Part shown: positions 7,720-16,556 of the stretch, in pieces
Position numbering within the stretch: position 1 is the first letter of the stretch
How the letters are laid out: each line of letters starts with the position of its first letter
Origin: Dehalococcoidia bacterium
GTDB lineage: Bacteria > Chloroflexota > Dehalococcoidia > UBA2979
NCBI GenBank assembly: GCA_023228825.1
Contig: JALOAL010000001.1
Location: forward strand, 248,001 to 312,000
Reading direction: 5' to 3'
DNA: 64,000 bases
Notes under the pieces: model-generated
Databases searched by the model: none
Told to the model about the DNA's origin: nothing
The model's input: only the letters and a program-made list of their open reading frames with translations
Position numbers and translations under genes: made by a program

Positions 7720-10398
7720 GCCACGCCTGCCCGACAGCAGTTCCTGGACCTGAAGGCCCAGCATCCGGACGCCCTGCTGCTCTTCCGCATGGGCGACTTC
7801 TACGAGACGTTCGACGAGGACGCCGAGGTCGCTGCGCGCGTCCTGGGCATTGCGCTGACCTCGCGCCCGATGGGGCGGGAGGAGGGGCGCATCCCGCTGG
7901 CGGGCATCCCCTACCACCAGTTAGACCGCTACCTGGACCAACTCGTGGCCGCCGGCTACCGCGTCGCCATCGGCGAGCAGGTGTCGCTGCCGCCCTCGAA
8001 GGGGGGCGAGGCCGGCCTGGTGGAGCGGCGCGTGACGCGCGTGGTGACGCCGGGCACGGTGGACCACGGCGAACTGCTCTCGGAGCGCGGACATAACTGG
8101 CTGCTCGCGCTGGCGCCCGCCACGGCCACGGGCGCGCGCTGGGGCCTGGCCGCGTGCGACGTCACCACGGGCGAACTGGAACTGCAGGTCGTGGACGCCG
8201 ACGCGCTCGCCGGCGAGTGGGCGCGCATCGCCCCGCGCGAGGCGCTGGCCCCGGAGGGCGTGCCCGAGCGACTGGCGGCCGACCTTGGCGCCTCCGTGCG
8301 AGGGCAGGCGATGCTCACCGCGCGCCCGCCGCGGGACTTCCGCCGCGAGCGCGCCGCCGCGCGGCTGGCGGAGCGCCTGGGCGTGGCGAGCCTGGACGGG
8401 TTCGGGCTGGAGGGGCTGGAGCCGGCGGTGGGCGCGGCCGGGGCGCTGGTGGCGTACCTGGAGGAGATGTGGCCGCAGGCGCTGGCCCACCTGCGCTCGC
8501 CGCGCGCCGTGCGCGCCGCGGAGGTCGTCTACCTGGACCCGCAGACCCGTCGCAACCTGGAGTTGTTCGAGGGCGGTGGACGCGCGCGGGAGGCCTCGCG
8601 CGGGGGGGCCGGCGGGGCTGCGGACGCCGAGGTGGCGGGCGGCGGCGCCTCGCTCGTGGAGACGCTGGACCGCACGCTCACGCCCATGGGCGCGCGCCTG
8701 CTGCGCCTGCGCCTGGGCCGCCCCCTGCGCCGGGCCGCGGACGCCGAGGCGCGCCTGGACGAGGTGGCGGCGTTCGTGGAGGCCACGCTGCCGCGGGAGG
8801 CGCTGCGGCAGGCCCTGCGCGGAGTGCCGGACCTGGAGCGCCTGCTGGGGCGGGTGCGGGCCGGGACCGCGCACGCCCGCCACCTGGCGCAACTGCGTCG
8901 CGGCCTGGAGCGTCTCCCGGAGGCTGGCGCGGCGGCGGACCGTGCGGGCGAGGTGGCGGCGCGAGCCGCCTCGGGCCTGCGCGGCGTGGAGGAGGTGGCG
9001 GCGGCGGTCGCGGCGGCGCTGGACGACGACGCGCCGGCGGAGGTGGGGGACACGCCCACGGTGCGCGCCGGCTTCGACGCCGAGGTGGACCGGCTGCGCG
9101 GGCTGGCCACCAACGCCCGGGACGCGCTCGCGGCCCTCGAGAGCGCGGAGCGCGCCCGCACCGGCATCGCCAGCCTGAAGGTGGGGTACAACCGCGTCTT
9201 CGGGTACTACCTGGAATGCCCGCGCGCGCACGCGGACAAGGCGCCGCCGGAGTACGAGCCGCGCCAGACGCTGGCGAACGCGCAGCGCTTCCGCTTCCCG
9301 CCGCTGGGCGAGTTGGAGGCGGAGATCCTGGGCGCCAAGGACCTGCTGGCGGAGGCGGAACGAGGCGTGGTGGAGCGCCTCTGCGGGCAGGTCATGGCGG
9401 CGGGCGTCGCCATCGAGCGCGCGTCCGAGGCGGTGGCGCGCCTGGACGTGGCGGCCGGCCTCGCGGTGCTCGCGGTGGACCAGGGCTACGTGCGGCCGGC
9501 ACTGCACGAGGGCGGCCCGCTGGAGGTCGAGGGCGGACGGCACCCGGTGGTGGAGCGCCAACTGCCGCGCGGCGCCTTCGTCCCGAACGACGCTCACCTG
9601 GGCGCGCCGCACGCTGACCTGGTGGTGCTGACCGGACCCAACATGGCCGGCAAGTCCACCTACCTGCGCCAGACGGCGCTGATCGTGCTGCTGGCGCAGT
9701 GCGGCTCCTTCGTGCCCGCCTCGCGCGCGCGGGTGCCCATGGCGGACCGCATCTTCAGCCGCGTGGGCGCGCAGGACGACCTGGCGGCGGGGCAGTCCAC
9801 CTTCATGGTGGAGATGCTGGAGACGGCCACCATCCTGCACAACGCCACGGAGCGCTCGCTGGTGATCCTGGACGAGGTGGGGCGGGGCACCTCCACCTAC
9901 GACGGCCTGGCGATCGCGCGCGCGGTGGTGGAATACCTCCACCACCGGCCCGGCGGCACGCCGCGCACGCTCTTCGCCACCCACTACCACGAGTTGACGG
10001 CGCTGGCGGGCACGCTGCCGCGCATCGCCAACCGCTCCGTGGCCGTGCGCGAGGAGGGCGGGGAGGTGGTCTTCCTCCACCGCATCGTGGACGGCGGGGC
10101 GGACCGCTCCTACGGGGTGCACGTGGCCGCGCTCGCGGGGCTGCCGCGCGCCGTGGTCTCACGGGCGCGCGAACTGCTCGCGGACCTGGAGGCGGGCGCG
10201 CTCGCCGGCACGCTCGCCGGCGGGCCGCCGGCGGGGAGGCAGCCGGACGCGCAGATGTCATTGCTGGCGGCGGAAGACGAGGCGCTGTTGCGCGGGCTGG
10301 CGGACCTGGACCCGGACGGGACGACGCCGATCGAGGCGTTGCAGCGCCTCTACGACCTGCGGGCGCAGGCACGGCGGCGCCTGGCGGTGGAGGGCTAG
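7717..10398 (+). CDS. mutS: DNA mismatch repair protein MutS
   Basis: 893 aa counted from CTG 7717. The mismatch-recognition domain I begins ATPARQQFLDLKAQHPDA and has the Phe-x-Glu wedge as GDFYETF (Phe28, Glu30). The connector, lever (Ala/Arg-rich, ~230-560) and clamp (YNRVFGYYLECPRAH) follow. The ATPase has Walker A GPNMAGKST (~640), Walker B VILDEVGRG (Asp~719) and the TFMVEMLET and THYHEL signatures. The length is slightly above the usual 850-870 aa because of Gly/Ala-rich insertions. It recognises mismatches and recruits MutL, which is encoded 1.6 kb downstream. Convergent with the subtilase gene, with a 7-base gap. The non-canonical start is described separately. Confidence 0.95.
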   Translation: MATPARQQFLDLKAQHPDALLLFRMGDFYETFDEDAEVAARVLGIALTSRPMGREEGRIPLAGIPYHQLDRYLDQLVAAGYRVAIGEQVSLPPSKGGEAGLVERRVTRVVTPGTVDHGELLSERGHNWLLALAPATATGARWGLAACDVTTGELELQVVDADALAGEWARIAPREALAPEGVPERLAADLGASVRGQAMLTARPPRDFRRERAAARLAERLGVASLDGFGLEGLEPAVGAAGALVAYLEEMWPQALAHLRSPRAVRAAEVVYLDPQTRRNLELFEGGGRAREASRGGAGGAADAEVAGGGASLVETLDRTLTPMGARLLRLRLGRPLRRAADAEARLDEVAAFVEATLPREALRQALRGVPDLERLLGRVRAGTAHARHLAQLRRGLERLPEAGAAADRAGEVAARAASGLRGVEEVAAAVAAALDDDAPAEVGDTPTVRAGFDAEVDRLRGLATNARDALAALESAERARTGIASLKVGYNRVFGYYLECPRAHADKAPPEYEPRQTLANAQRFRFPPLGELEAEILGAKDLLAEAERGVVERLCGQVMAAGVAIERASEAVARLDVAAGLAVLAVDQGYVRPALHEGGPLEVEGGRHPVVERQLPRGAFVPNDAHLGAPHADLVVLTGPNMAGKSTYLRQTALIVLLAQCGSFVPASRARVPMADRIFSRVGAQDDLAAGQSTFMVEMLETATILHNATERSLVILDEVGRGTSTYDGLAIARAVVEYLHHRPGGTPRTLFATHYHELTALAGTLPRIANRSVAVREEGGEVVFLHRIVDGGADRSYGVHVAALAGLPRAVVSRARELLADLEAGALAGTLAGGPPAGRQPDAQMSLLAAEDEALLRGLADLDPDGTTPIEALQRLYDLRAQARRRLAVEG

Positions 10399-10405
10399 CG
10401 TGGCC

Positions 10406-11896
10406 TCAGTCGTGTCCGCCGGCGCCCGCGTCCGGCCCTGCGGGGCCGGTCAGGGGCGCCTCGCCACCGCCGCCGGTGCGGCTCACGCCGGGCGCGGCCA
10501 CCGTGGTGAATGTGCGCTCCAGCGCCGCGGCGATATCCAGCAGGTGCGCCTCCCCCGGGCTGGCGCCGGGCTGACGCGCGCCCTGCAGCAACGCCACCAG
10601 GAAGTCGCCGGAGACACGCGGGTACTGCGCGCGCAGCAGGGCGATGCTGCCGGCGACCATGGGCGTGGCGAAGGAGGAGCCGGTGCCGAAGCCGTACGGG
10701 CCCTCCTCCACGCACTCCCAGCCGTCCAGCCCGCAGCGGCGCGAGGGCACGGTGCTCATCAGGTCCACGCCCGGCGCCAGGAAGTCCACCTCGCCCCCGA
10801 AGTCCGCGAACGGCGCCGTCGCGCGGTAGTCGACGCCGTCCGGGCGCTCAAGGCCGCTCGCGGCCACGGAGACCACGCCGGGGTAGGCGGCAGGGTAGGT
10901 GATGCCGCGGCGGCCGTCGTTGCCGGCGGAGGCCACGATCACGGCGCCGCGGGCGCGCGCGAACGCCACGGCCTCCGCCAGCGCAGGCGAGTCCGTGAGC
11001 GTGCCGAAGGAGACGTTGATTACGTCGGCGCCCATGCTGGCGGCGTAGCGGATGCCGGCGGCGGCGTCCGAGATGCGGCCGGTGGCGGTGCAGTCCAGCA
11101 CCTTCACCGGCAGGATGCGCGCGTTCCAGGCGATCCCGGCCATGCCGGTGCCGTTGTCCCCGGCCGCGGCGGCGATGCCCGCCACGAACGTCCCGTGCCC
11201 CTCGTCGTCGGAAGCGCGCCAGTTGGGCGGGTCATGCCGGTAGCGGCAGGAGGGGTCTGCGGTAGCGAGGCTCACGAAGTTGCAGCCCACGATGTCGTCG
11301 ATGCAGCCGTTGTCGTCGTCGTCGCGGCCGTTCATGAAGGTTTCGCGCGTGTTGACGAAGAGCCGGTCGCTCAGGTCCGGGTGGTCCCAGTCCAGGCCCG
11401 TGTCCACCACGGCGATCACCACGCCGGCGTCGCCATGCTGGCGCGCCCACGCCTCCGGGGCGCGCACCACGTGCAGGTAGCGGTGCTGGGCGCCCGCGTA
11501 GAGCGGGTCGTCCGGGACGCCGGAGGCGCGCACCACGCCGTCCGCCTCCACGCTCCGCACGAGGCCGCTGGCGGCCAGGCGCCCGGCCACTTCCTGCGCG
11601 TCCGCACCGTCCGGCACACGCACGCGCACGCCCTCGCCTCGGGGCCCCCCGGCCACGTCGAAGCCGAGCGCCGCGACGGCTCGTGCCAGGGCGTCCGGGC
11701 GCAGGCCGGGGAGGGCCTGCGCGTAGAGGAAGTCAGCGCCGGCGGGGGTCTCGCCCACCACGACGGAGGCGCCGGCGGACGCGGCGGCGCTCCGGGCGGG
11801 ACTGTCTGCGGCGGACAGCGCGGTCGCCGCGAGCAGCACGCCCAGGAGGAGGCTTGCTGCGAGCGGTCGCCAGTCGCCCAGATCGTCCGTCCTCAC
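10406..11896 (-). CDS. Secreted S8 family serine protease (subtilase)
   Basis: 496 aa from GTG 11896. The N-terminus has a signal peptide (hydrophobic PLAASLLLGVLLAATALSAA), then a ~110-aa region resembling an I9-type propeptide. The catalytic triad is Asp165 (VVDTGLDWDHPD), His234 (GHGTFVAGI) and Ser408 (GSSFATPMVAGS), with oxyanion Asn326 (SAGND). An insert with DDDDNGCIDD (~192-201) resembles the calcium-binding D-x-D/N-G loops found in many subtilases. The enzyme should act outside the cytoplasm in protein degradation or processing. It is transcribed divergently from mutL and convergently with mutS, so it interrupts the mismatch-repair pair. Confidence 0.93.
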   Translation of the reverse strand: MRTDDLGDWRPLAASLLLGVLLAATALSAADSPARSAAASAGASVVVGETPAGADFLYAQALPGLRPDALARAVAALGFDVAGGPRGEGVRVRVPDGADAQEVAGRLAASGLVRSVEADGVVRASGVPDDPLYAGAQHRYLHVVRAPEAWARQHGDAGVVIAVVDTGLDWDHPDLSDRLFVNTRETFMNGRDDDDNGCIDDIVGCNFVSLATADPSCRYRHDPPNWRASDDEGHGTFVAGIAAAAGDNGTGMAGIAWNARILPVKVLDCTATGRISDAAAGIRYAASMGADVINVSFGTLTDSPALAEAVAFARARGAVIVASAGNDGRRGITYPAAYPGVVSVAASGLERPDGVDYRATAPFADFGGEVDFLAPGVDLMSTVPSRRCGLDGWECVEEGPYGFGTGSSFATPMVAGSIALLRAQYPRVSGDFLVALLQGARQPGASPGEAHLLDIAAALERTFTTVAAPGVSRTGGGGEAPLTGPAGPDAGAGGHD

Positions 11897-12018
11897 CTGT
11901 GGGAGAGTATTTCGAGCAGAGTACCGAGCCCCCGATCCGCCAGCAACCGACGAACTGCGAAGTGGCCACGCTCGGCCGCCCCCACGCCCGCCCGGAGGGC
12001 AGACCGCCGGAGGCGGCC

Positions 12019-13953
12019 ATGGTAGCCGCCCGCGCCCGGATCCAGTTGCTCACGCCCGAGGTCGCCGCGCGCATCGCCGCCGGCGAGGTAATCGAGCGTC
12101 CGGCCAGCGTGGTCAAGGAGTTACTGGAGAACGCCCTGGACGCCGGCGCCCACCGCGTGGAGGTGGAGGTGGACGGCGGCGGCATCGACCGCATCCGCGT
12201 GCTGGACGACGGCTGCGGCATCCCGCCGGACCAGGTGGTGGACGCCTTCGAGCGCCACGCGACCTCGAAGTTGCGTTCCGAGCACGACCTGTACGAGGTG
12301 CGCACGCTGGGCTTCCGCGGCGAAGCGCTGGCGGCGATCGCGGCAGCGGCGGACGTGGACCTGACCACGCGCCCCCACGACGCCGACGCGGCCTCCACGG
12401 TGCGCGTGCGCGACGGCCGCGTGCAGCGCCAGGGCGCGGCCGCCAGCGCCGCCGGCACCTCGGTCGAGGCGCGCGAACTCTTCGCGGCGCTGCCGGCGCG
12501 GCGACGCTTCCTGCGCACGCCTCGCTCCGAGGCGCGCGCGGTTGCGCAGGTGGTGGCGGACTACGCGCTGGCCTACCCGGAGGTGGCCTTCCGGCTGACC
12601 TCGGACGGGAAGGTGGCGCTGCAGTCGCCCGGCACCGGCGACCCGCGCGACGCCGTGGTCGCGGTGCACGGCGCGGAGGTGGCGGGGGCGCTCCTCCCCG
12701 GGCGGGCGCGGCGAGGCGACCCGCCGCCCGAGCGCGGCGACCGGAGCAGCCCCGAGGGTGTAGGGGAGGGCGTCGGGGGCGGCACGGAGGAGGTCTGGGC
12801 GGAGGTGACCGTGCTGGCCGGGCCGCCCTCGCTGCACCGGGCAAACCGGCAGTACCAGCACCTGGTGGCCAACGGACGCGCCATCGTCTCGCGGCCGCTC
12901 GCGCACGCGCTGGAGCAGGCCTACGAGGGCCTCATCCCCGCCGGGCGGCACCCCGTGGCCGTGGTGCGCATCACCGTGCCCTCCGAGCAGGTCGACGTGA
13001 ACGTGCACCCCACGAAGGCGGAGGTGCGTTTCCGACACGAGCGCGTGGTCTACGCGGCCGTGGGCGCGGCCGTGCGCGCCGCGATCGCCGGTTCCGGCGT
13101 GGCCGCCGCGCCCGTCCCCGCACCGAGCGCGGGCCCCGAGGCGATGACCGCGCCCTTCGCCTGGCCGCCCACCGCGCCCCGCACGCCGCTCGAGGGCATC
13201 GAAGACCTCACGGGCGCTGAGGATCGCGTGGTCATCGAGGCGTCCGAGGGCCAGGATGACCTGGCCGGCCCGGGTGCGGAGTCCGGCCGGCCCGGCGCCG
13301 GGCATGCCGTGGTCGCGTCGGCGCGGACGGCGGCGCAGGCCGCTCCGCCGGAGGAGGCGCACGGGCACGCCTCGATGCACGAGCGGCTGCCGGCGCTGCG
13401 GCCGCTGGGGCAGGTGGAGTCCACGTACATCGTGGCGGAAGCCCCGGATGGCCTCTACCTGGTGGACCAGCACGCCGCGCATGAGCGCGTGCTGTACGAG
13501 CGCGCGCTGGCGCGTCGCCGTGCCGGCACGGCGGCCTCGCAGCCGCTGCTCGACGCGGCGGTGGCGCACCTATCGCCGGCGCAGGCCGTCCTCGCCGGCG
13601 CGGAGGCCGAGGCCCTGCTCAGCGTGGGCTGGGAGGTCGAGGAGATGGACGGCCCCTCCGTGATCGTGCGCGCCGTGCCCGCCGACCTCCGCCGGCGCGA
13701 CCCTGCGCGGGCGCTCGCCGAGTACCTGGACCGCCTCGGCGCTGAGGAGCGCCTGACGGGCCCGGACCGCGCCGCTGCCACCCTGGCCTGCCGCGCCGCG
13801 GTGATGGCGGGTGACCGCCTGGAGGCGGAACAGCAGCGCGCCCTGCTCGTCGCGCTGGAGGCCTGCGAGACGCCCCACACCTGCCCCCACGGCCGCCCCA
13901 CAATGCTGCACCTCAGCCGCTCGGCCCTGGACCGCTCCTTCGGCCGCACCTGA
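12019..13953 (+). CDS. mutL: DNA mismatch repair protein MutL (endonuclease type)
   Basis: 644 aa. ATG 12019 follows GGAGG with a 5-base spacer. The N-terminal GHKL ATPase shows AAGEVIERPASVVKELLENA (motif I), DDGCGI (II), and GFRGEAL and HATSK (III). The transducer domain contains VDVNVHPTKAEVRF. A disordered Ala/Glu/Pro linker (~370-455) leads to the dimerisation domain. That domain holds DQHAAHERVLYE (Asp483 onward), matching the DQHA-x2-E-x4-E nuclease motif, plus CPHGRP. It is therefore a nicking MutL that needs no MutH, and none is present nearby. It acts after MutS in mismatch repair. Confidence 0.95.
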   Translation: MVAARARIQLLTPEVAARIAAGEVIERPASVVKELLENALDAGAHRVEVEVDGGGIDRIRVLDDGCGIPPDQVVDAFERHATSKLRSEHDLYEVRTLGFRGEALAAIAAAADVDLTTRPHDADAASTVRVRDGRVQRQGAAASAAGTSVEARELFAALPARRRFLRTPRSEARAVAQVVADYALAYPEVAFRLTSDGKVALQSPGTGDPRDAVVAVHGAEVAGALLPGRARRGDPPPERGDRSSPEGVGEGVGGGTEEVWAEVTVLAGPPSLHRANRQYQHLVANGRAIVSRPLAHALEQAYEGLIPAGRHPVAVVRITVPSEQVDVNVHPTKAEVRFRHERVVYAAVGAAVRAAIAGSGVAAAPVPAPSAGPEAMTAPFAWPPTAPRTPLEGIEDLTGAEDRVVIEASEGQDDLAGPGAESGRPGAGHAVVASARTAAQAAPPEEAHGHASMHERLPALRPLGQVESTYIVAEAPDGLYLVDQHAAHERVLYERALARRRAGTAASQPLLDAAVAHLSPAQAVLAGAEAEALLSVGWEVEEMDGPSVIVRAVPADLRRRDPARALAEYLDRLGAEERLTGPDRAAATLACRAAVMAGDRLEAEQQRALLVALEACETPHTCPHGRPTMLHLSRSALDRSFGRT

Positions 13954-13958
13954 GGACG

Positions 13959-13989
13959 GACGAGGCCCGCCGCTGCCTCTCGCCTCGTC
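13959..13989 (+). terminator. Possible bidirectional hairpin between mutL and the pterin-binding gene
   Basis: GACGAGGC (13959-13966) and GCCTCGTC (13982-13989) are exact reverse complements around a 15-base loop, starting a few bases after the mutL stop in a convergent intergenic space. There is no T-run. Confidence 0.35.
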
Positions 13990-14073
13990 GGCCGCAGCGC
14001 GTGGCCGCCCCCGCCGGGACTGGTGACCCCGGGACGCCGCACGCCCGCGCCACGAACACTCCGAGGCTGGTGG

Positions 14074-15006
14074 CTACAGGCCGATGCCCGACCCGGGGTC
14101 GCGGCTGGCGTCGAAGATCAGGCGCCATGCCTCGTGGAGCGTGGAGGGCGTGCCGTCCGGGGGCGGCGGGGGCGTGACGGCGGCCTCCTGCGCCTGCGCG
14201 ACCATCACGAGGTAGCCCTCGACCTCGTCACGCGGGCTGGCCTCGCCGGCGCCCAGGAGGGCGGCACGCAGGGCGGCGCGCTCCTCCACCGGCAGGATGA
14301 GCGCGCTCGCGCCCGCTCCGGCGGCCGCGGCGGCGTAGACCTGGCGCAAGGCGGCGCCCACCTCGCGGCCCACGCCGTGCGAGACGTTGCCCACGGCGGC
14401 GAGGCGCTCCGCGTAGGGAATGGCGTCGCGATAGCGGCGCAGCAGGTCCAGCGAGCGGCGGCAGCCGGCCACGTCCAGCAGGGCCGGCCAGGCGAGGGCG
14501 TCGACATAATGTGGGCCGGGGACGCCCCAGCCCCGGGCGCGTTCCACCGCCTGCACGGCCTCGTGCACCACCCACTCCGGCTCGGCGCCCGCCACCCCGC
14601 CGCGGTCCACCATGCGCGGCGAGATCACGAGGCCCGCGCCCTGCCTCGCGGCAGCCGCCAGCAGCGCGCCCTCCGCCGCGCCGAGGGCCGCCCCGGCGGG
14701 GAGGGCGTTGGCCACCAGGGGACCGGGGAGGCCGGCGAGCGCACAGCCGTCGAGGGCGGCCGCCAGTTCGGCCGCAGAGGCGCCGTCCAGCCACAACTCT
14801 GCGCTGACGCCGCCGCGACGGAGGGCGCCCACGGCCCAGCGGAAGTCGTCCGCCCAGCCCTGCGTGCCCAGGTTCAGGTCCAGCGCCTGCGCCCCCGCCT
14901 CGACCTGCTCGCGCGCGCGCTCGACGAGTGGGGCCGCCGCGCGCGCGGTGAGGGCATCCGCGAGTGGACGGCGGTGCAGTTCCAGCGACTGGCCGACGAT
15001 CAGCAT
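14074..15006 (-). CDS. Dihydropteroate-synthase-fold (pterin-binding) methyltransferase-like protein
   Basis: 310 aa. The start ATG (15006) has a strong GGAGGGG site upstream. The N-terminus MLIVGQS and the following ERAREQVEAGAQALDLNLGT resemble the pterin-binding TIM-barrel family shared by FolP, MetH domain 2 and corrinoid methyltransferases (AcsE/MtrH type), in which an Asp-x-Asn segment contacts the pterin. Later barrel strands show VISPRMV, VGNVSHG (the usual xSNxSxG position) and ALILPV. Transfer of a methyl group to or from tetrahydrofolate is plausible. No corrinoid protein is adjacent, and the true substrate is unknown. It follows the acyl-CoA synthetase-like gene by 37 bases on the same strand, suggesting one operon. 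Confidence 0.7.
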   Translation of the reverse strand: MLIVGQSLELHRRPLADALTARAAAPLVERAREQVEAGAQALDLNLGTQGWADDFRWAVGALRRGGVSAELWLDGASAAELAAALDGCALAGLPGPLVANALPAGAALGAAEGALLAAAARQGAGLVISPRMVDRGGVAGAEPEWVVHEAVQAVERARGWGVPGPHYVDALAWPALLDVAGCRRSLDLLRRYRDAIPYAERLAAVGNVSHGVGREVGAALRQVYAAAAAGAGASALILPVEERAALRAALLGAGEASPRDEVEGYLVMVAQAQEAAVTPPPPPDGTPSTLHEAWRLIFDASRDPGSGIGL

Positions 15007-15043
15007 CGCACCCCTCCCGGTCGCCGCCTCCGCCGGCCGCGCG

Positions 15044-16489
15044 TCAGACCACGGCGGGGAGGCCCTCCCGACGCTCGCGCCACGCGAGGATCGCCGCGAT
15101 TGCCCGCGCCGCGCGATGGATCGAGGGGTAGACGGCAATGCCGCGACGGTACGCCTCCTGCGCGAAGTGCTCCATCTGCGGCGACGCCGCGCCGCGCACG
15201 AGCACGACGAAGGGCACGCCGGTCTCCTCCTGCAGGCGGGCGATGCGCTCCACGGCCGCCTCCGCCTCCTCGCGATCCCGCTCCGCGTCGGGCGGCCGCT
15301 CCGCGCCGGCCGGGCCCACGCGGCCCAGCGGCGGGTTCGTCACCACGAGGTCGATGTTCTCCGCCCGCGCCACGATGCCCAGCGTGCGCTCCATCGCCTC
15401 CGCGTTGCCCATGTTGGTGTCGATGGGGTTGTTCACGCTGGTGCCGGCGATCGGGATGAACTCGTGCAACTGGCGCTTCGTCTCCTCCGGCGTAGGCGGC
15501 ACCTCCAGCCCCGCGGCTGCGAGGGCGTCCGCGGAGAGCACGGCGATGCCGCCACCGCCACCGACGAGGCCGACGCCTCGGCCCTGCACGTCACGCAGGC
15601 GCGTGGTGGCGGCGATGGTGACGTCGTGCAGGTCGTCCATGGTCTCCGCGCGCCAGGCGCCGGCCTGGCGGCACAGCGCGTCGAAGATCTGCGTGGAGCC
15701 GGCCAGCGAGCCGGTGTGGGAGTGTGCAGCGCGCGCGCCGGCGCCGGTGAGCCCGCCCTTCAGGAGGATCACCGGCTTCTCGGCGGCGGCGCGGCGGACG
15801 GCCTCGAAGAAGAGACGGCCGTCCTGTACGCCCTCGATGTAGGCGGTCACCACCTCGGTCTCCGGGTCGTGGGCGGCGTAGTCCAGGAAGTGGTGGGCGC
15901 GCAGGTCCGCGCCGTTGCCGAAGGAGATCACCTTGGAGAAGCGCACGCCCCGCGCGCCCAGGTTGCGGATCACGTCCGAGGCGTTGGCGCCGGACTGCGA
16001 CACGAACATCACGTTGCCGGGCTCCGGCGGGAAGCCGGCCATGAAGGCGATCTGCTCGGACGGCACGTAGAGGCCCATGCAGTTCGGGCCGAAGACGCGG
16101 ATGCCGGCCTCGTTCAGGCGGGACACCATCTCGCGCTCCAGCGCCGCCATCTCCTCGTCACCGGTCTCCGAGAAGCCGGCGGTGAAGAAGTGGACCGAGC
16201 GCACACCCTTCTCGATGGCCTGCTCCACCAGCACCGGCACCGCCCGCGCCGGGACCAGGGAGATCACGTGATCCACGGGGTCTGGCGTGTCCAGCAGCGT
16301 GGGATAGCAGCGCACGCCGCGGATCTCCTGCGCCTTCGGGTTTACCGGGTAGAGGCCGTGGTCGCGCTCGAAGTGATGCTCCAGCAGGGAGGTGAAGAAG
16401 CCCTGGGCGACGTTGGCCTCGCCGGACGGCACGCCCACCAGGGCGATCGCCCGCGGGTGGAAGATCGGGTCGAGTGGATGCGCGGACAT
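15044..16489 (-). CDS. CoA-binding/NDP-forming acyl-CoA synthetase alpha-type protein
   Basis: 481 aa with the domain order of the acetate/acyl-CoA ligase (ADP-forming) alpha subunit. A CoA-binding Rossmann domain comes first (IFHPRAIALVGVP, YPVNPKAQEIRGVRCYPTL), then two succinyl-CoA-ligase-like domains (FGPNCMGLY, SQSGANASDVI, SFGNGADL). The expected phosphohistidine lies in HSHTGSLAGS (His258). The ATP-grasp beta domain is missing and no beta gene is next to it, so catalysis would need a partner elsewhere. It may make or cleave an acyl-CoA thioester. The start ATG has GAGGGGGAACG upstream. It sits between the aminotransferase and the pterin-binding protein, which suggests a shared catabolic or one-carbon role (inference). 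Confidence 0.75.
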   Translation of the reverse strand: MSAHPLDPIFHPRAIALVGVPSGEANVAQGFFTSLLEHHFERDHGLYPVNPKAQEIRGVRCYPTLLDTPDPVDHVISLVPARAVPVLVEQAIEKGVRSVHFFTAGFSETGDEEMAALEREMVSRLNEAGIRVFGPNCMGLYVPSEQIAFMAGFPPEPGNVMFVSQSGANASDVIRNLGARGVRFSKVISFGNGADLRAHHFLDYAAHDPETEVVTAYIEGVQDGRLFFEAVRRAAAEKPVILLKGGLTGAGARAAHSHTGSLAGSTQIFDALCRQAGAWRAETMDDLHDVTIAATTRLRDVQGRGVGLVGGGGGIAVLSADALAAAGLEVPPTPEETKRQLHEFIPIAGTSVNNPIDTNMGNAEAMERTLGIVARAENIDLVVTNPPLGRVGPAGAERPPDAERDREEAEAAVERIARLQEETGVPFVVLVRGAASPQMEHFAQEAYRRGIAVYPSIHRAARAIAAILAWRERREGLPAVV

Positions 16490-16556
16490 CGTTCCCCCTC
16501 AGCGAGTAGAGACGGCCAGGGACGCGTTGACGGCCGGATGGTAGCAGCGCCGCCCG

